NCBI GenBank assembly: GCA_051892815.1
Contig: JBJFGP010000156.1
Span: 1-12,768, forward strand
DNA from: JAXFQS01 sp051892815
Lineage (GTDB): Bacteria; Verrucomicrobiota; Kiritimatiellia; RFP12; DVOR01
Length of the DNA stretch: 12,768 nucleotides
Direction: 5' to 3'
Made by a program: the position numbers and the translations under genes. Below are positions 1 to 7,118 of this stretch, one piece after another. A model generated the notes under the pieces. It was not told the DNA's origin. It did not search any database and saw only the letters and a program-made list of their open reading frames with translations. Each line of letters opens with the position of its first letter. Position 1 is the stretch's first letter.

Positions 1-159
1 TTGCCCAAGCGCAAGAGCGGTGCGGTCGAAGCCGGCATTCTGTTGGCGGATATCGGTCCGCTTGACTACTACGGCGCCAAGCGCCTGTCGGGCAAAGCTC
101 TCGACATCGGGTGCGCTGAGTACCCGTTGCTGAACGGCACGACCATCCTCTTGAGATAG
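1..159 (+). CDS. C-terminal end of a probable secreted parallel beta-helix protein (5' end outside window)
   Basis: Frame 1 is open from the left edge to the TAG at 157-159, giving 52 residues. The readable part contains DIGPLDYYGAKRLSGKALDI followed by GCAEYPL. This resembles the closing segment of right-handed beta-helix / choice-of-anchor proteins, which often end in a pattern such as 'D-x-x-G-x-x-R-x-x-G-x-x-x-D-I-G-A-x-E'. Such proteins are usually exported and many bind or cut polysaccharides, which would fit the glycan-degradation genes that follow. No catalytic residue lies in the visible part, so function cannot be assigned. The gene ends 20 bases before a strong terminator, so it belongs to an upstream transcription unit. 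Confidence 0.6.
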   Translation: MPKRKSGAVEAGILLADIGPLDYYGAKRLSGKALDIGCAEYPLLNGTTILLR

Positions 160-179
160 GAGCAACCAACCTTTTCCGG

Positions 180-213
180 CCGCCGGGGGAAAGTTCCGTC
201 CCCCGGCGGTTTT
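180..213 (+). terminator. Rho-independent terminator of the upstream gene
   Basis: A perfect 11-bp GC-rich stem (CCGCCGGGGGA at 180-190 with TCCCCCGGCGG at 199-209) has an 8-base loop and is followed at once by TTTT and further T-rich bases (to about 218). It lies just after the stop codon at 159. It separates the upstream unit from the promoter that begins at about 217. Confidence 0.9.
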
Positions 214-215
214 GT

Positions 216-233
216 CTTGCCTCGGCAGGCAAG
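216..233. promoter_or_regulatory. Inverted repeat over the -35 box, possible operator
   Basis: CTTGCCT at 216-222 and AGGCAAG at 227-233 form a perfect 7-bp inverted repeat with a 4-base centre. It covers the -35 hexamer and half of the spacer of the predicted promoter. A dimeric regulator bound here could block RNA polymerase, but no regulator gene lies in the window. Chance formation in GC-rich DNA is possible. Confidence 0.3.
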
Positions 234-245
234 TTCGCGTATTAT
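217..245 (+). promoter_or_regulatory. sigma-70-like promoter of the DUF4838/GH10 unit
   Basis: TTGCCT at 217-222 (four of six matches to the -35 consensus) is followed by a 17-base spacer and TATTAT at 240-245 (five of six matches to the -10 consensus). The start of transcription should fall near 251-253. This lies downstream of the alternative start codon at 212 and supports translation from the ATG at 341. The promoter directly abuts the preceding terminator, as expected at a unit boundary. No experimental start is known. Confidence 0.65.
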
Positions 246-250
246 GGCGA

Positions 251-266
251 CGTTCCGAAGGGAACG
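251..266 (+). other. 5' leader hairpin at the predicted transcript start
   Basis: CGTTCC at 251-256 pairs perfectly with GGAACG at 261-266 around a GAAG loop. It falls at or within a few bases of the predicted transcription start, where a hairpin can protect the 5' end of an mRNA. Whether it forms depends on the true start site. Confidence 0.35.
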
Positions 267-287
267 GAATGGCGCAAGGGGTTCGCT

Positions 288-313
288 CGGTGCACCCCGG
301 AACAAATGCACCG
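288..313 (+). other. Second 5' leader hairpin before the DUF4838 gene
   Basis: CGGTGCA at 288-294 pairs perfectly with TGCACCG at 307-313, with a 12-base loop. It ends about 15 bases before the AGAGAGG ribosome binding site of the gene starting at 341. It could influence access to that site. The leader matches no riboswitch class that I recognise. Confidence 0.35.
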
Positions 314-340
314 TACAGACACAACGCTAGAGAGGACACG

Positions 341-3142
341 ATGGGATTCCGTCATTGGACCGTAGCGGCCGGCTTGATAGCCGCCGCATCCGCGCAGGCC
401 GTTTGGCCCTTCAGTTTGTCAAAGCCCGCCCCGAAGCAGGGCGACTTTGTGATTGCGACCAACGGGGTTGCGACCGCTTCGATTTTGATTCCGGAGAACG
501 CCTCGCCGACCGTCAAGTTCGCGGCGGGAGAACTTTCCGCCTATCTCGCGAAGATTACCGGCGGCGGCTTCGCCGTCTCGGACCGCCCCGTCGGGGATCT
601 CAACACCATCCGCCTGGGCTTCCCGGGAGTGGAGGGCAAGCGCGACACCATCGAGTTGAAGGTCAAGGACGCCCAGACGATGGAGGTCGGCGGTGTCGGA
701 GAACTCGCTCCCATCTACGCCGCCTACGACCTGCTCGAAACCGTCGGCTGCCGCTTCTGGTCCTGCGACTACGAGCAGATTCCTTCCACCAACTGCGTGG
801 TCTTCAAGGCCGGCTATGCCAAGCGCGAGACCCCGGTGATGGAATACCGCGTCGTCTCCGCCCGCCATCCCACCGTTCGCTGGGGGCTCCAACTCAGGGC
901 CAACTGCGGTGAACACCTTGATGGGCAGCTCAAGAAGCGCTTCGGCTACCTCGCCGGAAAGGTGCAGTACAACCACAACCTCTGCGGCGGACACAAGGGC
1001 GCCATCCCATCCGCCGAGCCCGGCAAGAACCTCCCCCGCCGCGACCACCCCGAGTGGTACTCCAGAGGTTGGGACTGCAAGGGCAACAAGGAACTCTACT
1101 TCTGGGCCATTTGTCCCACCAGCAAGGGGCTCCTCGACAACGCCGAAAAGACCGCCATCGAGTGGTTCAAGGACCACCCCGCCGAGACCTCCATCTCCAT
1201 CACTCCCGGCGACATGGGCTTCTACTGCTGCTGCGACGAGTGCAATCGCCTGCGCAACACCGACCCCTCCAAGGCCGTCTCCGTCCTCTATGTCCACTTC
1301 GGCAACGAACTCGCCCGCCGCCTCCAGAAGAGTTGCCCCGGCAAGAAGGTCATACTCCTCTCCTACTGGTCCGTTTCCGACCCGCCGACCGGAAAGAACA
1401 TCAAACTGGAGCCCAACTTCTCCATCGCTTTCGCCGAACTTTGGCGCAACCACGGCAGACCCGTCACCTCTTGCGAGCGCTTCACCCCCAAAGTCGAAGC
1501 CTGGTCTCGCCTCAGCGACAACCCGATGTACTACTGGGAGTACTACGCCAACTTCTCCAACTGGGAGGGCATCTTCCCCAACTGGGACATCATTGGGCCC
1601 GCCATGCGCTTCTACCGCGACCACCACTTCGCCGGCGGCTTCGCGCAGATGCCCCTCAATACCTTCTGCGCCTTCGGCGACCTCAACCTCTACACCTTCA
1701 ACCGCATGGCCTGGAATCCGGACCTCGACGAGAAGCAGATCCGCAAGGAGTGGATCGAAGGCTGCTTCGGCCCGGCCGCCCGCTTCGCCAAGGAGATTAT
1801 GGATGTCGCCGAAAACGGCCGCGACCGCCAGCGCTGGGCCTGGATTGGATGCTATGTTCGCGACACGCGCCACTTCCTCTCCGCGTCCGACTGCATCCGC
1901 ATCGCCCGAGCCTACGACGCCCTTTGGCAGACGCTCCGCAACGACCCCGCACGCCGCCTGATGGCCTACAAGATGCGCCTGGGCGTCTACGACTTGCTCG
2001 CCATGCGGTACAACGACATCCTCGCCGTCCAGAAGCAGTACGGCTACCAGTTGCCGCCCTTCCGCCGCCTCTGCGACAGCATTCCCGAGATCTTCTACAG
2101 CCCCGCCGCCAGCCTCAGCGGCGAGTGGTGGGGCGAGCACGCCTCCTTCGAGCACTTCGCTCGCATCTTCGCCAAGCAAGAGCCCAAGCCAACCGAATGG
2201 TCCAAGCGCGCCGCCCGCTCGATTGTCGTCACCCCGGAGGAACTCAACGCCAACGGCAAAATCGTCTCCATCAAGAAGGACGAGGCCGGCCGCAGTTACG
2301 CCCACTTCAACGCCCAAGACCAGGAGCCCATGGGCAACCGCTTCATGAATATGGATGCCGGTTGCATCAGCTGGAAGAAGCCTGCGGGCGAGACCAATGT
2401 CTGGCACATTCTCTCGACCGTCCGCGTCAAGACCACGGTCACCAACGACCCCGCCGCCGCCTACCTGGTAATGTATGCCGATCAGTTCGCGAATGGTCTG
2501 ACGGTCGTCGGCCGCGGCGAGTTCGCCCACATGCGCCTCGACCGCGATGTGGGGGACTTCTCTTGGCGCACGGCTTGCCTGGGCAAGTATGTCCTGCCGC
2601 CCGGCGCGCAGATTTCGGTGATGTCCGGCTTTGTGAACCCCACGGCCGATACGGACAGCCGCGGCTTCGTGCTGCTTGACCCCGAACTGTTGGAGAAGAG
2701 CGTCCGCGACTCCGATGCGGTCTGGTCGAAGTACTTCGATGCGCGCGTCTGGAAGGCGGAGGGCGCCAAGCGCGAATGCAATGGCATCGACAATTACGAC
2801 TACTGGCGCGCGGCGAAGGGGCAGAAGGTCGTCGCCACAATCGCCAAGCCCGACACGGGCAAGGCGTGGGTTTTCCTTCGTGCCCGGGTCGGAACCGAGA
2901 AGCCGCTGCTCTACAAGGGCGCGAAGGTCTCCGTCGTCAAGCCCTACAAGGAGGTGCGGACGGTGGAGGCGAGCGACTATGTTTCGGGCTCGCTCGGCGA
3001 ATTGGCGTGGAACCTGATTTGCCTTGGGGAGATTGACCTCACGGAGGGGATGCAGATTGTGGTCGAGCCGCAGGAGGGCGACTTCGTGGATGTGCGGGAC
3101 TTGGTGCTGGTCGCGCCGGGGCTCTTCGAGCGCACCAAGTAA
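341..3142 (+). CDS. Secreted DUF4838 protein with alpha-glucuronidase-like N-terminal domain (long form)
   Basis: The product has 933 residues. I chose the ATG at 341 because AGAGAGG lies 6-8 bases upstream and a clear signal peptide follows (hydrophobic core ending in SAQA, cut near residue 20). The in-frame start at 212 would precede the promoter's start site. Residues about 33-135 resemble the small N-terminal domain of GH67-type alpha-glucuronidases (IPENASPTVKFAAGELSAYL; later IYAAYDLLETVGCRFW). The centre, about 140-620, is of the DUF4838 type: ICPTSKG, ITPGDMGFYCCCDEC (C296, C298 and C301 in a C-x-C-x-x-C motif), SYWSVSDPPTGK and MAWNPDLDE. From about residue 625 a further 300 residues rich in beta-strand-like sequence are absent from the paralogue at 4977-6773. 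DUF4838 proteins are common in PVC bacteria near glycoside hydrolases; their reaction is not established to my knowledge. A role as exported glycosidase is inferred. The gene is first in a unit with the GH10 gene, 44 bases downstream. Confidence 0.85.
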   Translation: MGFRHWTVAAGLIAAASAQAVWPFSLSKPAPKQGDFVIATNGVATASILIPENASPTVKFAAGELSAYLAKITGGGFAVSDRPVGDLNTIRLGFPGVEGKRDTIELKVKDAQTMEVGGVGELAPIYAAYDLLETVGCRFWSCDYEQIPSTNCVVFKAGYAKRETPVMEYRVVSARHPTVRWGLQLRANCGEHLDGQLKKRFGYLAGKVQYNHNLCGGHKGAIPSAEPGKNLPRRDHPEWYSRGWDCKGNKELYFWAICPTSKGLLDNAEKTAIEWFKDHPAETSISITPGDMGFYCCCDECNRLRNTDPSKAVSVLYVHFGNELARRLQKSCPGKKVILLSYWSVSDPPTGKNIKLEPNFSIAFAELWRNHGRPVTSCERFTPKVEAWSRLSDNPMYYWEYYANFSNWEGIFPNWDIIGPAMRFYRDHHFAGGFAQMPLNTFCAFGDLNLYTFNRMAWNPDLDEKQIRKEWIEGCFGPAARFAKEIMDVAENGRDRQRWAWIGCYVRDTRHFLSASDCIRIARAYDALWQTLRNDPARRLMAYKMRLGVYDLLAMRYNDILAVQKQYGYQLPPFRRLCDSIPEIFYSPAASLSGEWWGEHASFEHFARIFAKQEPKPTEWSKRAARSIVVTPEELNANGKIVSIKKDEAGRSYAHFNAQDQEPMGNRFMNMDAGCISWKKPAGETNVWHILSTVRVKTTVTNDPAAAYLVMYADQFANGLTVVGRGEFAHMRLDRDVGDFSWRTACLGKYVLPPGAQISVMSGFVNPTADTDSRGFVLLDPELLEKSVRDSDAVWSKYFDARVWKAEGAKRECNGIDNYDYWRAAKGQKVVATIAKPDTGKAWVFLRARVGTEKPLLYKGAKVSVVKPYKEVRTVEASDYVSGSLGELAWNLICLGEIDLTEGMQIVVEPQEGDFVDVRDLVLVAPGLFERTK

Positions 3143-3186
3143 GTGTGGAGCATCGTTCGCAAAGGGAAATACAAACAGAGAGAACT

Positions 3187-4878
3187 ATGCAACTGAAAAA
3201 CCTTAGACCAATCGTTTGGACTGGGATTCTGCTGGCGGTGGGAACGGCATGTCAAAGCCAGAGGGAAATTCCATCTTGCGCGGACTTCAAGATTGACCGC
3301 TCGGTCATGGACGGGCGCTATTGGGAGGTCTGGAATGATGCGGTGCAGAAGCGCATCGACGCGGACATTGAGCGCTACCGGAAAGCCGATGCTCAGGTGG
3401 CCGTCGGCGTGCCGGACGGGACGGAGGTCGCCGTCGAGCAGCTGACCCACGCGTTCTTCTTCGGCGCGAACAGTTTCAACTACAACCAGCTCGGGAAGAC
3501 GGAGTGGAACAACCGCTACAAAGAGCTCTTCGGCACGCTCTTCAACTCCGCCACGGTCGCGTTCTATTGGCGCACGCTGGAGCGCTATCCTTACGCGCCT
3601 CGCTACGCCGAGTCCTATGAGGACACCGAGGAGTACTGGAACCGCGAATACGAGCGCGATCCCGCCGAACTGCTCCGCAAACGCCATTGGCGCCGTCCGC
3701 CGCCCGACCCGGTAATCGACTTCCTCCGGAACCGCGGTGTGCGCATTCACGGCCATCCGCTGGTCTGGAGCAACAATGCGTGGCAGACGCCGACTTGGCT
3801 GTGGGAGGACTTCTGTCCGGATGCGGAGAAACGCGCGCTTGAGCAGGCGTTCGGCGTCAAGATTCCAATGCGGGACTGGAAGGTGCCGATGGGGCTGAAG
3901 GACTTTGCCAACGACGCGGACGAGCGCCTTTGGCCCATTGCCTGGGATACGATTTACGGCAAGATGGACAAGGCCAATCTCGACGAGCGGGAACTTGCCC
4001 GCCTGGTACCGACCTACGTCAAGGCACAGAAGGCGTTCTTCGAGAAACGCATCCGCGAGATTGGCGAGCGCTACGGCACCCGCGTGGACAGTTGGGATGT
4101 CGTCAACGAGTCGGCCACCGACTGGGCGCGCTATGCGTCGCGCAAGTGGCCGAAGGGCGAATCCGCGGCGGTCAACAGTCTGCCGCTGACCACGAGTTGG
4201 CACGGTCTGCTGCCGGCGAACTACGCCTACGAGGCTCTGGTGCAGGCGCGCAAGTATATGAAGAAGGATGCCTGGCTCAATGTGAACGAGTGGAACATGG
4301 ACGCCTTCCCCGGACAGATTGCCGACCTCAATGCGCACGGGGCGGACTTCGATGTGGTCGGTTCGCAGATGCACCTGTTCAACCCGAAGGAGTCCGCACG
4401 CATCGCCAAGGGTGAGTTCACCGAAGAGGTGAAAGCCAAGATTAGCCCCGAAGGCATTGCCAAGACCTTCCGCCGCATCGCGGAAGCTGCCGGTGGCAGA
4501 CCAATCCACCTCTCGGAGATTACCATTACCGCGCCTGACGCGACGCCAGCCGGCGAAATGGTCCAGGCCATCATTATGCGCAACTGCTATCGCGCCTGGT
4601 TCGCGGTCGAGAAGATGAACGGCATCACCTGGTGGAATATCGTTGACGGCTGCGGCGGTCCCGGCGAACCCAAGACCAGCGGCCTGTTCACCCGCGACAT
4701 GCGCCCGAAACTGGCCTACTATGCGATGGACGATTTGATCAACCGCGAGTGGAAGACGCGGCTGACCGCGAAGGTCAAGGACGGCAAGGTCTCCTTCCGC
4801 GGTTTCCGCGGGCGCTACCGGTTGACCTGGAAGGACGCCGCGGGGCAGCAGCAGAGCCGCCTGGTTGAGGTCAAATAA
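3187..4878 (+). CDS. Diverged GH10 family glycoside hydrolase (endo-1,4-beta-xylanase-like), probable lipoprotein
   Basis: The product has 563 residues from the ATG at 3187, with weak AGAGAG upstream; a GTG at 3145 would add 14 residues before the signal sequence. The N-terminus has a hydrophobic stretch ending in LAVGTAC, so C22 may be a lipid-attachment cysteine, though the lipobox is imperfect. The GH10 (alpha/beta)8 barrel runs from about residue 75 to 515. Visible hallmarks are FFFGANSF (first strand), HGHPLVW (H190-W194), WDVVNE with the acid/base E308, GSQMHLF (Q394, H396), HLSEITI with the nucleophile E444, and WWNIVDG near the end. Members cut beta-1,4-xylan internally. Differences from classical xylanases are S195 in place of the usual His after HTLVW and VNEWN in place of YNDYN, so the exact substrate is uncertain. 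A short beta-rich tail (KVSFRGFRGRYRLTW) closes the protein. The gene lies between two DUF4838 genes in one likely operon. Confidence 0.88.
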   Translation: MQLKNLRPIVWTGILLAVGTACQSQREIPSCADFKIDRSVMDGRYWEVWNDAVQKRIDADIERYRKADAQVAVGVPDGTEVAVEQLTHAFFFGANSFNYNQLGKTEWNNRYKELFGTLFNSATVAFYWRTLERYPYAPRYAESYEDTEEYWNREYERDPAELLRKRHWRRPPPDPVIDFLRNRGVRIHGHPLVWSNNAWQTPTWLWEDFCPDAEKRALEQAFGVKIPMRDWKVPMGLKDFANDADERLWPIAWDTIYGKMDKANLDERELARLVPTYVKAQKAFFEKRIREIGERYGTRVDSWDVVNESATDWARYASRKWPKGESAAVNSLPLTTSWHGLLPANYAYEALVQARKYMKKDAWLNVNEWNMDAFPGQIADLNAHGADFDVVGSQMHLFNPKESARIAKGEFTEEVKAKISPEGIAKTFRRIAEAAGGRPIHLSEITITAPDATPAGEMVQAIIMRNCYRAWFAVEKMNGITWWNIVDGCGGPGEPKTSGLFTRDMRPKLAYYAMDDLINREWKTRLTAKVKDGKVSFRGFRGRYRLTWKDAAGQQQSRLVEVK

Positions 4879-4904
4879 CGGTCTACGGCCTGCGCTTTCG
4901 CAAT

Positions 4905-4936
4905 CGGCACGGCTTCCTTGTCCGGGGGCTGTGCCG
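4905..4936 (+). terminator. Hairpin between the GH10 and second DUF4838 genes, possible weak terminator
   Basis: CGGCACGGCT at 4905-4914 pairs with GGCTGTGCCG at 4927-4936: 10 pairs including two G-T, with a 12-base loop. Only TTTG follows, so termination would be partial at best. It may instead protect the 3' end of the GH10 message. The next gene starts 40 bases downstream and no convincing promoter lies between, so I read the three genes as one unit with possible attenuation here. Confidence 0.4.
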
Positions 4937-4976
4937 TTTGCTAAAGGGGGCTTGACGAAGAGATGGAGATAATTGG

Positions 4977-6773
4977 ATGAATCGTTTTGTTGTGATTGTC
5001 TGGTGTGCGCTGCTGGCGGTCTGTTCCGGGTTTGGTTTCGACCTGGTGAAGGATGGACGCGCGGCAGCGACAATCGTGGTCGACCCGAAGGCGCCTGATT
5101 CGGTGTCGTACGCGGCGGAGCAGCTGGCGCTCTATGTCGAGAAGATGACCGGGGCGAAGTTGCGGATTGCTTCGGCGGCTCGCCAGGGCAATGCCATTCG
5201 CCTGGAGGTTCTGCGCGCGGCTCCCGATGTGCGCCCGGAGGAGATTCGCATTCGCTGCAAGTCGCCGTACGAACTGATTGTTTCGGGCGAGGGACCTCGC
5301 GGGCCGCTCTATGCGGTCTACCAACTTTTGGAGGCGCTCGGGGTCGGCTTTTGGGGGCCGTCGAACGAAAGTTGGCCGTCGGTCAGGACGCTGACGCTTC
5401 CGTCGACCTATTCGCACCGTTCCGCGCCCGCATTCGAAAGCCGTTTTGTCTGGGGCGAGGCGCACCGGACGCCGTGGCGCGCGAAGCACCGGATGAACGG
5501 CGGGAGGGATCTCTCGGCGCGGCAGGGCGGGTATGTCGACTACGATGTCAACCACTCGACGCCGGGGCGTTTCGTCCCGACCGACCTCCTGAAGCAACAC
5601 CCTGAATGGCAGGCGTTGCGCAAGGGCCATCCGGAGAGCGAGCGGGATGAGAAGGGCAAGCGGACGCTCGCGTCGATCTGCCCGTCGAACGAGGGGCTGG
5701 TCGAAGAGGTTATCAAGGAGGTGCGGGCCTACTTGGAAAAGAATCCCGATGCTCGGATGGTTTCGGTCTCGCCCTCGGATACGGACCAGTTGTGCCAGTG
5801 CACGGCTTGCTGGAAGGCGAACTGCGCGGGGCAGAAGGACGGTCGGATGCACGGCTATGCGCCGGCTTGGCTGGGGATGGTGAACAAGGTTGCGAGGAAC
5901 CTTGCGAAGGATTACCCGAATGTGAGCGTCTGTTTTCTGGCGTACTGGTGGACTTACGAGCCGCCGACGAAGGCGTCGTTCAAACTCGAACCGAACGTGA
6001 CGATTGCCGTGGCGAGTCTGGGGCGGAACTTCTTCAAGGCGCCGGAGGGCGAATACGTGCGGTTCCTGACGCGCTGGAGCGAACTCTCGCACCGCAACCT
6101 CTACATTTGGAGCTACAGCTGCTGCTTCTCGATGTTCCCGCTCCCCTGGCCTTCGTTGCACTCCATTGCCGACGAGATGCGGTTCTACGACAAACTCGGC
6201 GTGAAGGGGATTTCATCGCAGCATCCGTGGGGAGGTCTGGGCGACTTTGCGGATCTTCGTGCCTATCTCTACTCGAAGTTGACTTGGAATCCCGACGAGG
6301 ATGTCGTGCGGCTCATCGAGGCCTGGTGCAAGGGCGCCTGCGGGAAGGGCGGCGACGATGTGCTGGCCTATATCAACCTCGTCAAGAAGGCGGGTGACAA
6401 GTGGAACAAGGGTTGCGGGGTCTATGTCAACTTCGCCCCTTGGCTGAAACCCGAGGACTACCGCGAAGGCGACCGACTCCTGCGGCGCGCGCTTGAAGCG
6501 ACCAAGGACGACAAGCGCACGCACGATGCGGTGCGGCGCATCTACGGCGGATTGCTCTGCGCTTCGCTCATCGCCGATGGCTTTTGGGACGAATGGAAGG
6601 AGTTCAAACCGCCGGCCGGAATGGCTTCCTACGAGGAGCGCCTGGAGGAGTATAAGAAACTGGACAGGGACTTCCCCGGCTGCTTTTGCGAGTGGGTCGG
6701 AATGGAGGTGCTGATCAAGTACTTCGAGGAACAGGCAAAAGCCGGTCCCGGCAAGCGCAAGGCGCCACGCTAG
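4977..6773 (+). CDS. Secreted DUF4838 protein (short form), paralogue of the gene at 341
   Basis: The product has 598 residues. GGAG at 4965-4968 lies 8 bases before the ATG, which fixes the start. A signal peptide (hydrophobic residues 4-19) is probably cut near GFGF at 20-21. Residues about 22-130 form the alpha-glucuronidase-like N-terminal domain (SVSYAAEQLALYVEKMTG; LYAVYQLLEALGVGFWG). The DUF4838 part follows, with ICPSNEG, VSPSDTDQLCQCTAC (C273, C275 and C278 in the same C-x-C-x-x-C spacing as the long form), AYWWTYEPPTK, RFYDKLGVKG and LTWNPDEDV. It ends where the long paralogue begins its extra C-terminal part. The shared blocks in the same order show common ancestry, but the two are quite diverged. 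The neighbouring GH10 gene suggests a shared polysaccharide substrate; the reaction is unknown. Confidence 0.85.
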   Translation: MNRFVVIVWCALLAVCSGFGFDLVKDGRAAATIVVDPKAPDSVSYAAEQLALYVEKMTGAKLRIASAARQGNAIRLEVLRAAPDVRPEEIRIRCKSPYELIVSGEGPRGPLYAVYQLLEALGVGFWGPSNESWPSVRTLTLPSTYSHRSAPAFESRFVWGEAHRTPWRAKHRMNGGRDLSARQGGYVDYDVNHSTPGRFVPTDLLKQHPEWQALRKGHPESERDEKGKRTLASICPSNEGLVEEVIKEVRAYLEKNPDARMVSVSPSDTDQLCQCTACWKANCAGQKDGRMHGYAPAWLGMVNKVARNLAKDYPNVSVCFLAYWWTYEPPTKASFKLEPNVTIAVASLGRNFFKAPEGEYVRFLTRWSELSHRNLYIWSYSCCFSMFPLPWPSLHSIADEMRFYDKLGVKGISSQHPWGGLGDFADLRAYLYSKLTWNPDEDVVRLIEAWCKGACGKGGDDVLAYINLVKKAGDKWNKGCGVYVNFAPWLKPEDYREGDRLLRRALEATKDDKRTHDAVRRIYGGLLCASLIADGFWDEWKEFKPPAGMASYEERLEEYKKLDRDFPGCFCEWVGMEVLIKYFEEQAKAGPGKRKAPR

Positions 6774-6796
6774 GGCTTGTTTCCCGATTCTCCGGA

Positions 6797-6832
6797 CACG
6801 GGGCGCGCAGGCGAAAGCCTTCGCGCCCCGTG
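6797..6832 (+). terminator. Long GAAA-capped hairpin after the DUF4838/GH10 unit, probable transcript end
   Basis: CACGGGGCGCG at 6797-6807 pairs perfectly with CGCGCCCCGTG at 6822-6832. The loop holds an inner AGGC-GAAA-GCCT hairpin (6809-6820) separated by one mismatch, so the whole element has about 15 pairs and a GAAA tetraloop. It starts 24 bases after the stop codon at 6773. No T-run follows directly; TTTTT comes only at 6850-6854. It may be a terminator lacking a U-tract or a 3'-end stabiliser. The near-symmetry means it could act on either strand. Confidence 0.6.
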
Positions 6833-7045
6833 CGTATTGGCGGGGGTGCTTTTTCCTTTGAACGCGCCCAGGCTCTGCGCCGAATCATCCTTGTTCCGTG
6901 GCTTTCTGCGGCCACGCGCCACGTGTTCAATACGCGCCGTTCGTACGCACCTTCAAGGATGATGGATAGGCAGGACGGAGGCGAGGGGATTGGCACGAAT
7001 GGGGATGGGATGTGGCAACCTGTCGCAGTCGGAAGTTGATGTGAC
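6833..7045. other. Non-coding gap between the DUF4838/GH10 unit and the GNAT gene
   Basis: The gene-free stretch runs from 6774 to 7118. Besides the hairpin at 6797-6832, the element at 6884-6963 and the promoter at 7046-7075, I see a T-run at 6850-6854 and a purine-rich, G-rich part at about 6964-7015. I see no tRNA, no repeat array and no convincing reading frame with a ribosome binding site here. Confidence 0.6.
6884..6963. other. Structured intergenic element closed by a perfect 10-bp inverted repeat
   Basis: ATCATCCTTG at 6884-6893 and CAAGGATGAT at 6954-6963 are perfect inverted repeats 60 bases apart. Between them lie CGTGGC (6897-6902) with GCCACG (6911-6916), a perfect 6-bp hairpin, and a weaker nested pairing (GTG 6923-6925 with CAC 6948-6950; TACG 6931-6934 with CGTA 6942-6945). 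Folded as RNA this would be a three-way junction about 80 bases long. It could be a small RNA, a leader or 3' element, or a remnant of a small mobile element. No known family was recognised. Confidence 0.4.
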
Positions 7046-7075
7046 TTGCGCCAGGGGGCGGCGGAGTGGTAGAAT
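7046..7075 (+). promoter_or_regulatory. Promoter of the GNAT gene
   Basis: TAGAAT at 7070-7075 matches five of six -10 positions, and TTGCGC at 7046-7051 is a weak -35 at an 18-base spacing. GTGG directly before the -10 box resembles the GTGT before the -10 box at 7817. The expected start near 7082 gives a leader of about 37 bases. The long untranslated gap upstream makes a promoter here necessary. Confidence 0.55.
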
Positions 7076-7118
7076 AGCCACCGATTTCGTTTCCAAAATC
7101 CGAAGGAGAATCCCGCTT

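Noticed and set aside
212..340. N-terminal extension of the first DUF4838 protein from a start at 212
   Set aside because: It begins inside the terminator T-run and upstream of the predicted transcript start. The signal peptide and ribosome binding site both point to the ATG at 341.
419..2530. Long open frame on the - strand (about 700 codons) opposite the first DUF4838 gene
   Set aside because: It mirrors the C-ending codons of the real gene in GC-rich DNA, and its sequence is low-complexity (Gly, Val, Ala and Glu rich) with no recognisable domain.
4952..4980. TTGACG as a -35 box for the second DUF4838 gene
   Set aside because: At 16-18 bases downstream there is only GGATGA, overlapping the start codon, so no -10 box fits.
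2977..5073. Long open frame on the - strand opposite the GH10 gene
   Set aside because: It is a shadow of the GH10 frame: Arg- and Pro-rich, with no motif and no ribosome binding site, crossing three gene boundaries.
6964..7015. G-rich purine stretch as a possible G-quadruplex
   Set aside because: The G-runs are uneven, mostly two or three bases long with irregular spacing. This is unremarkable for the base composition.
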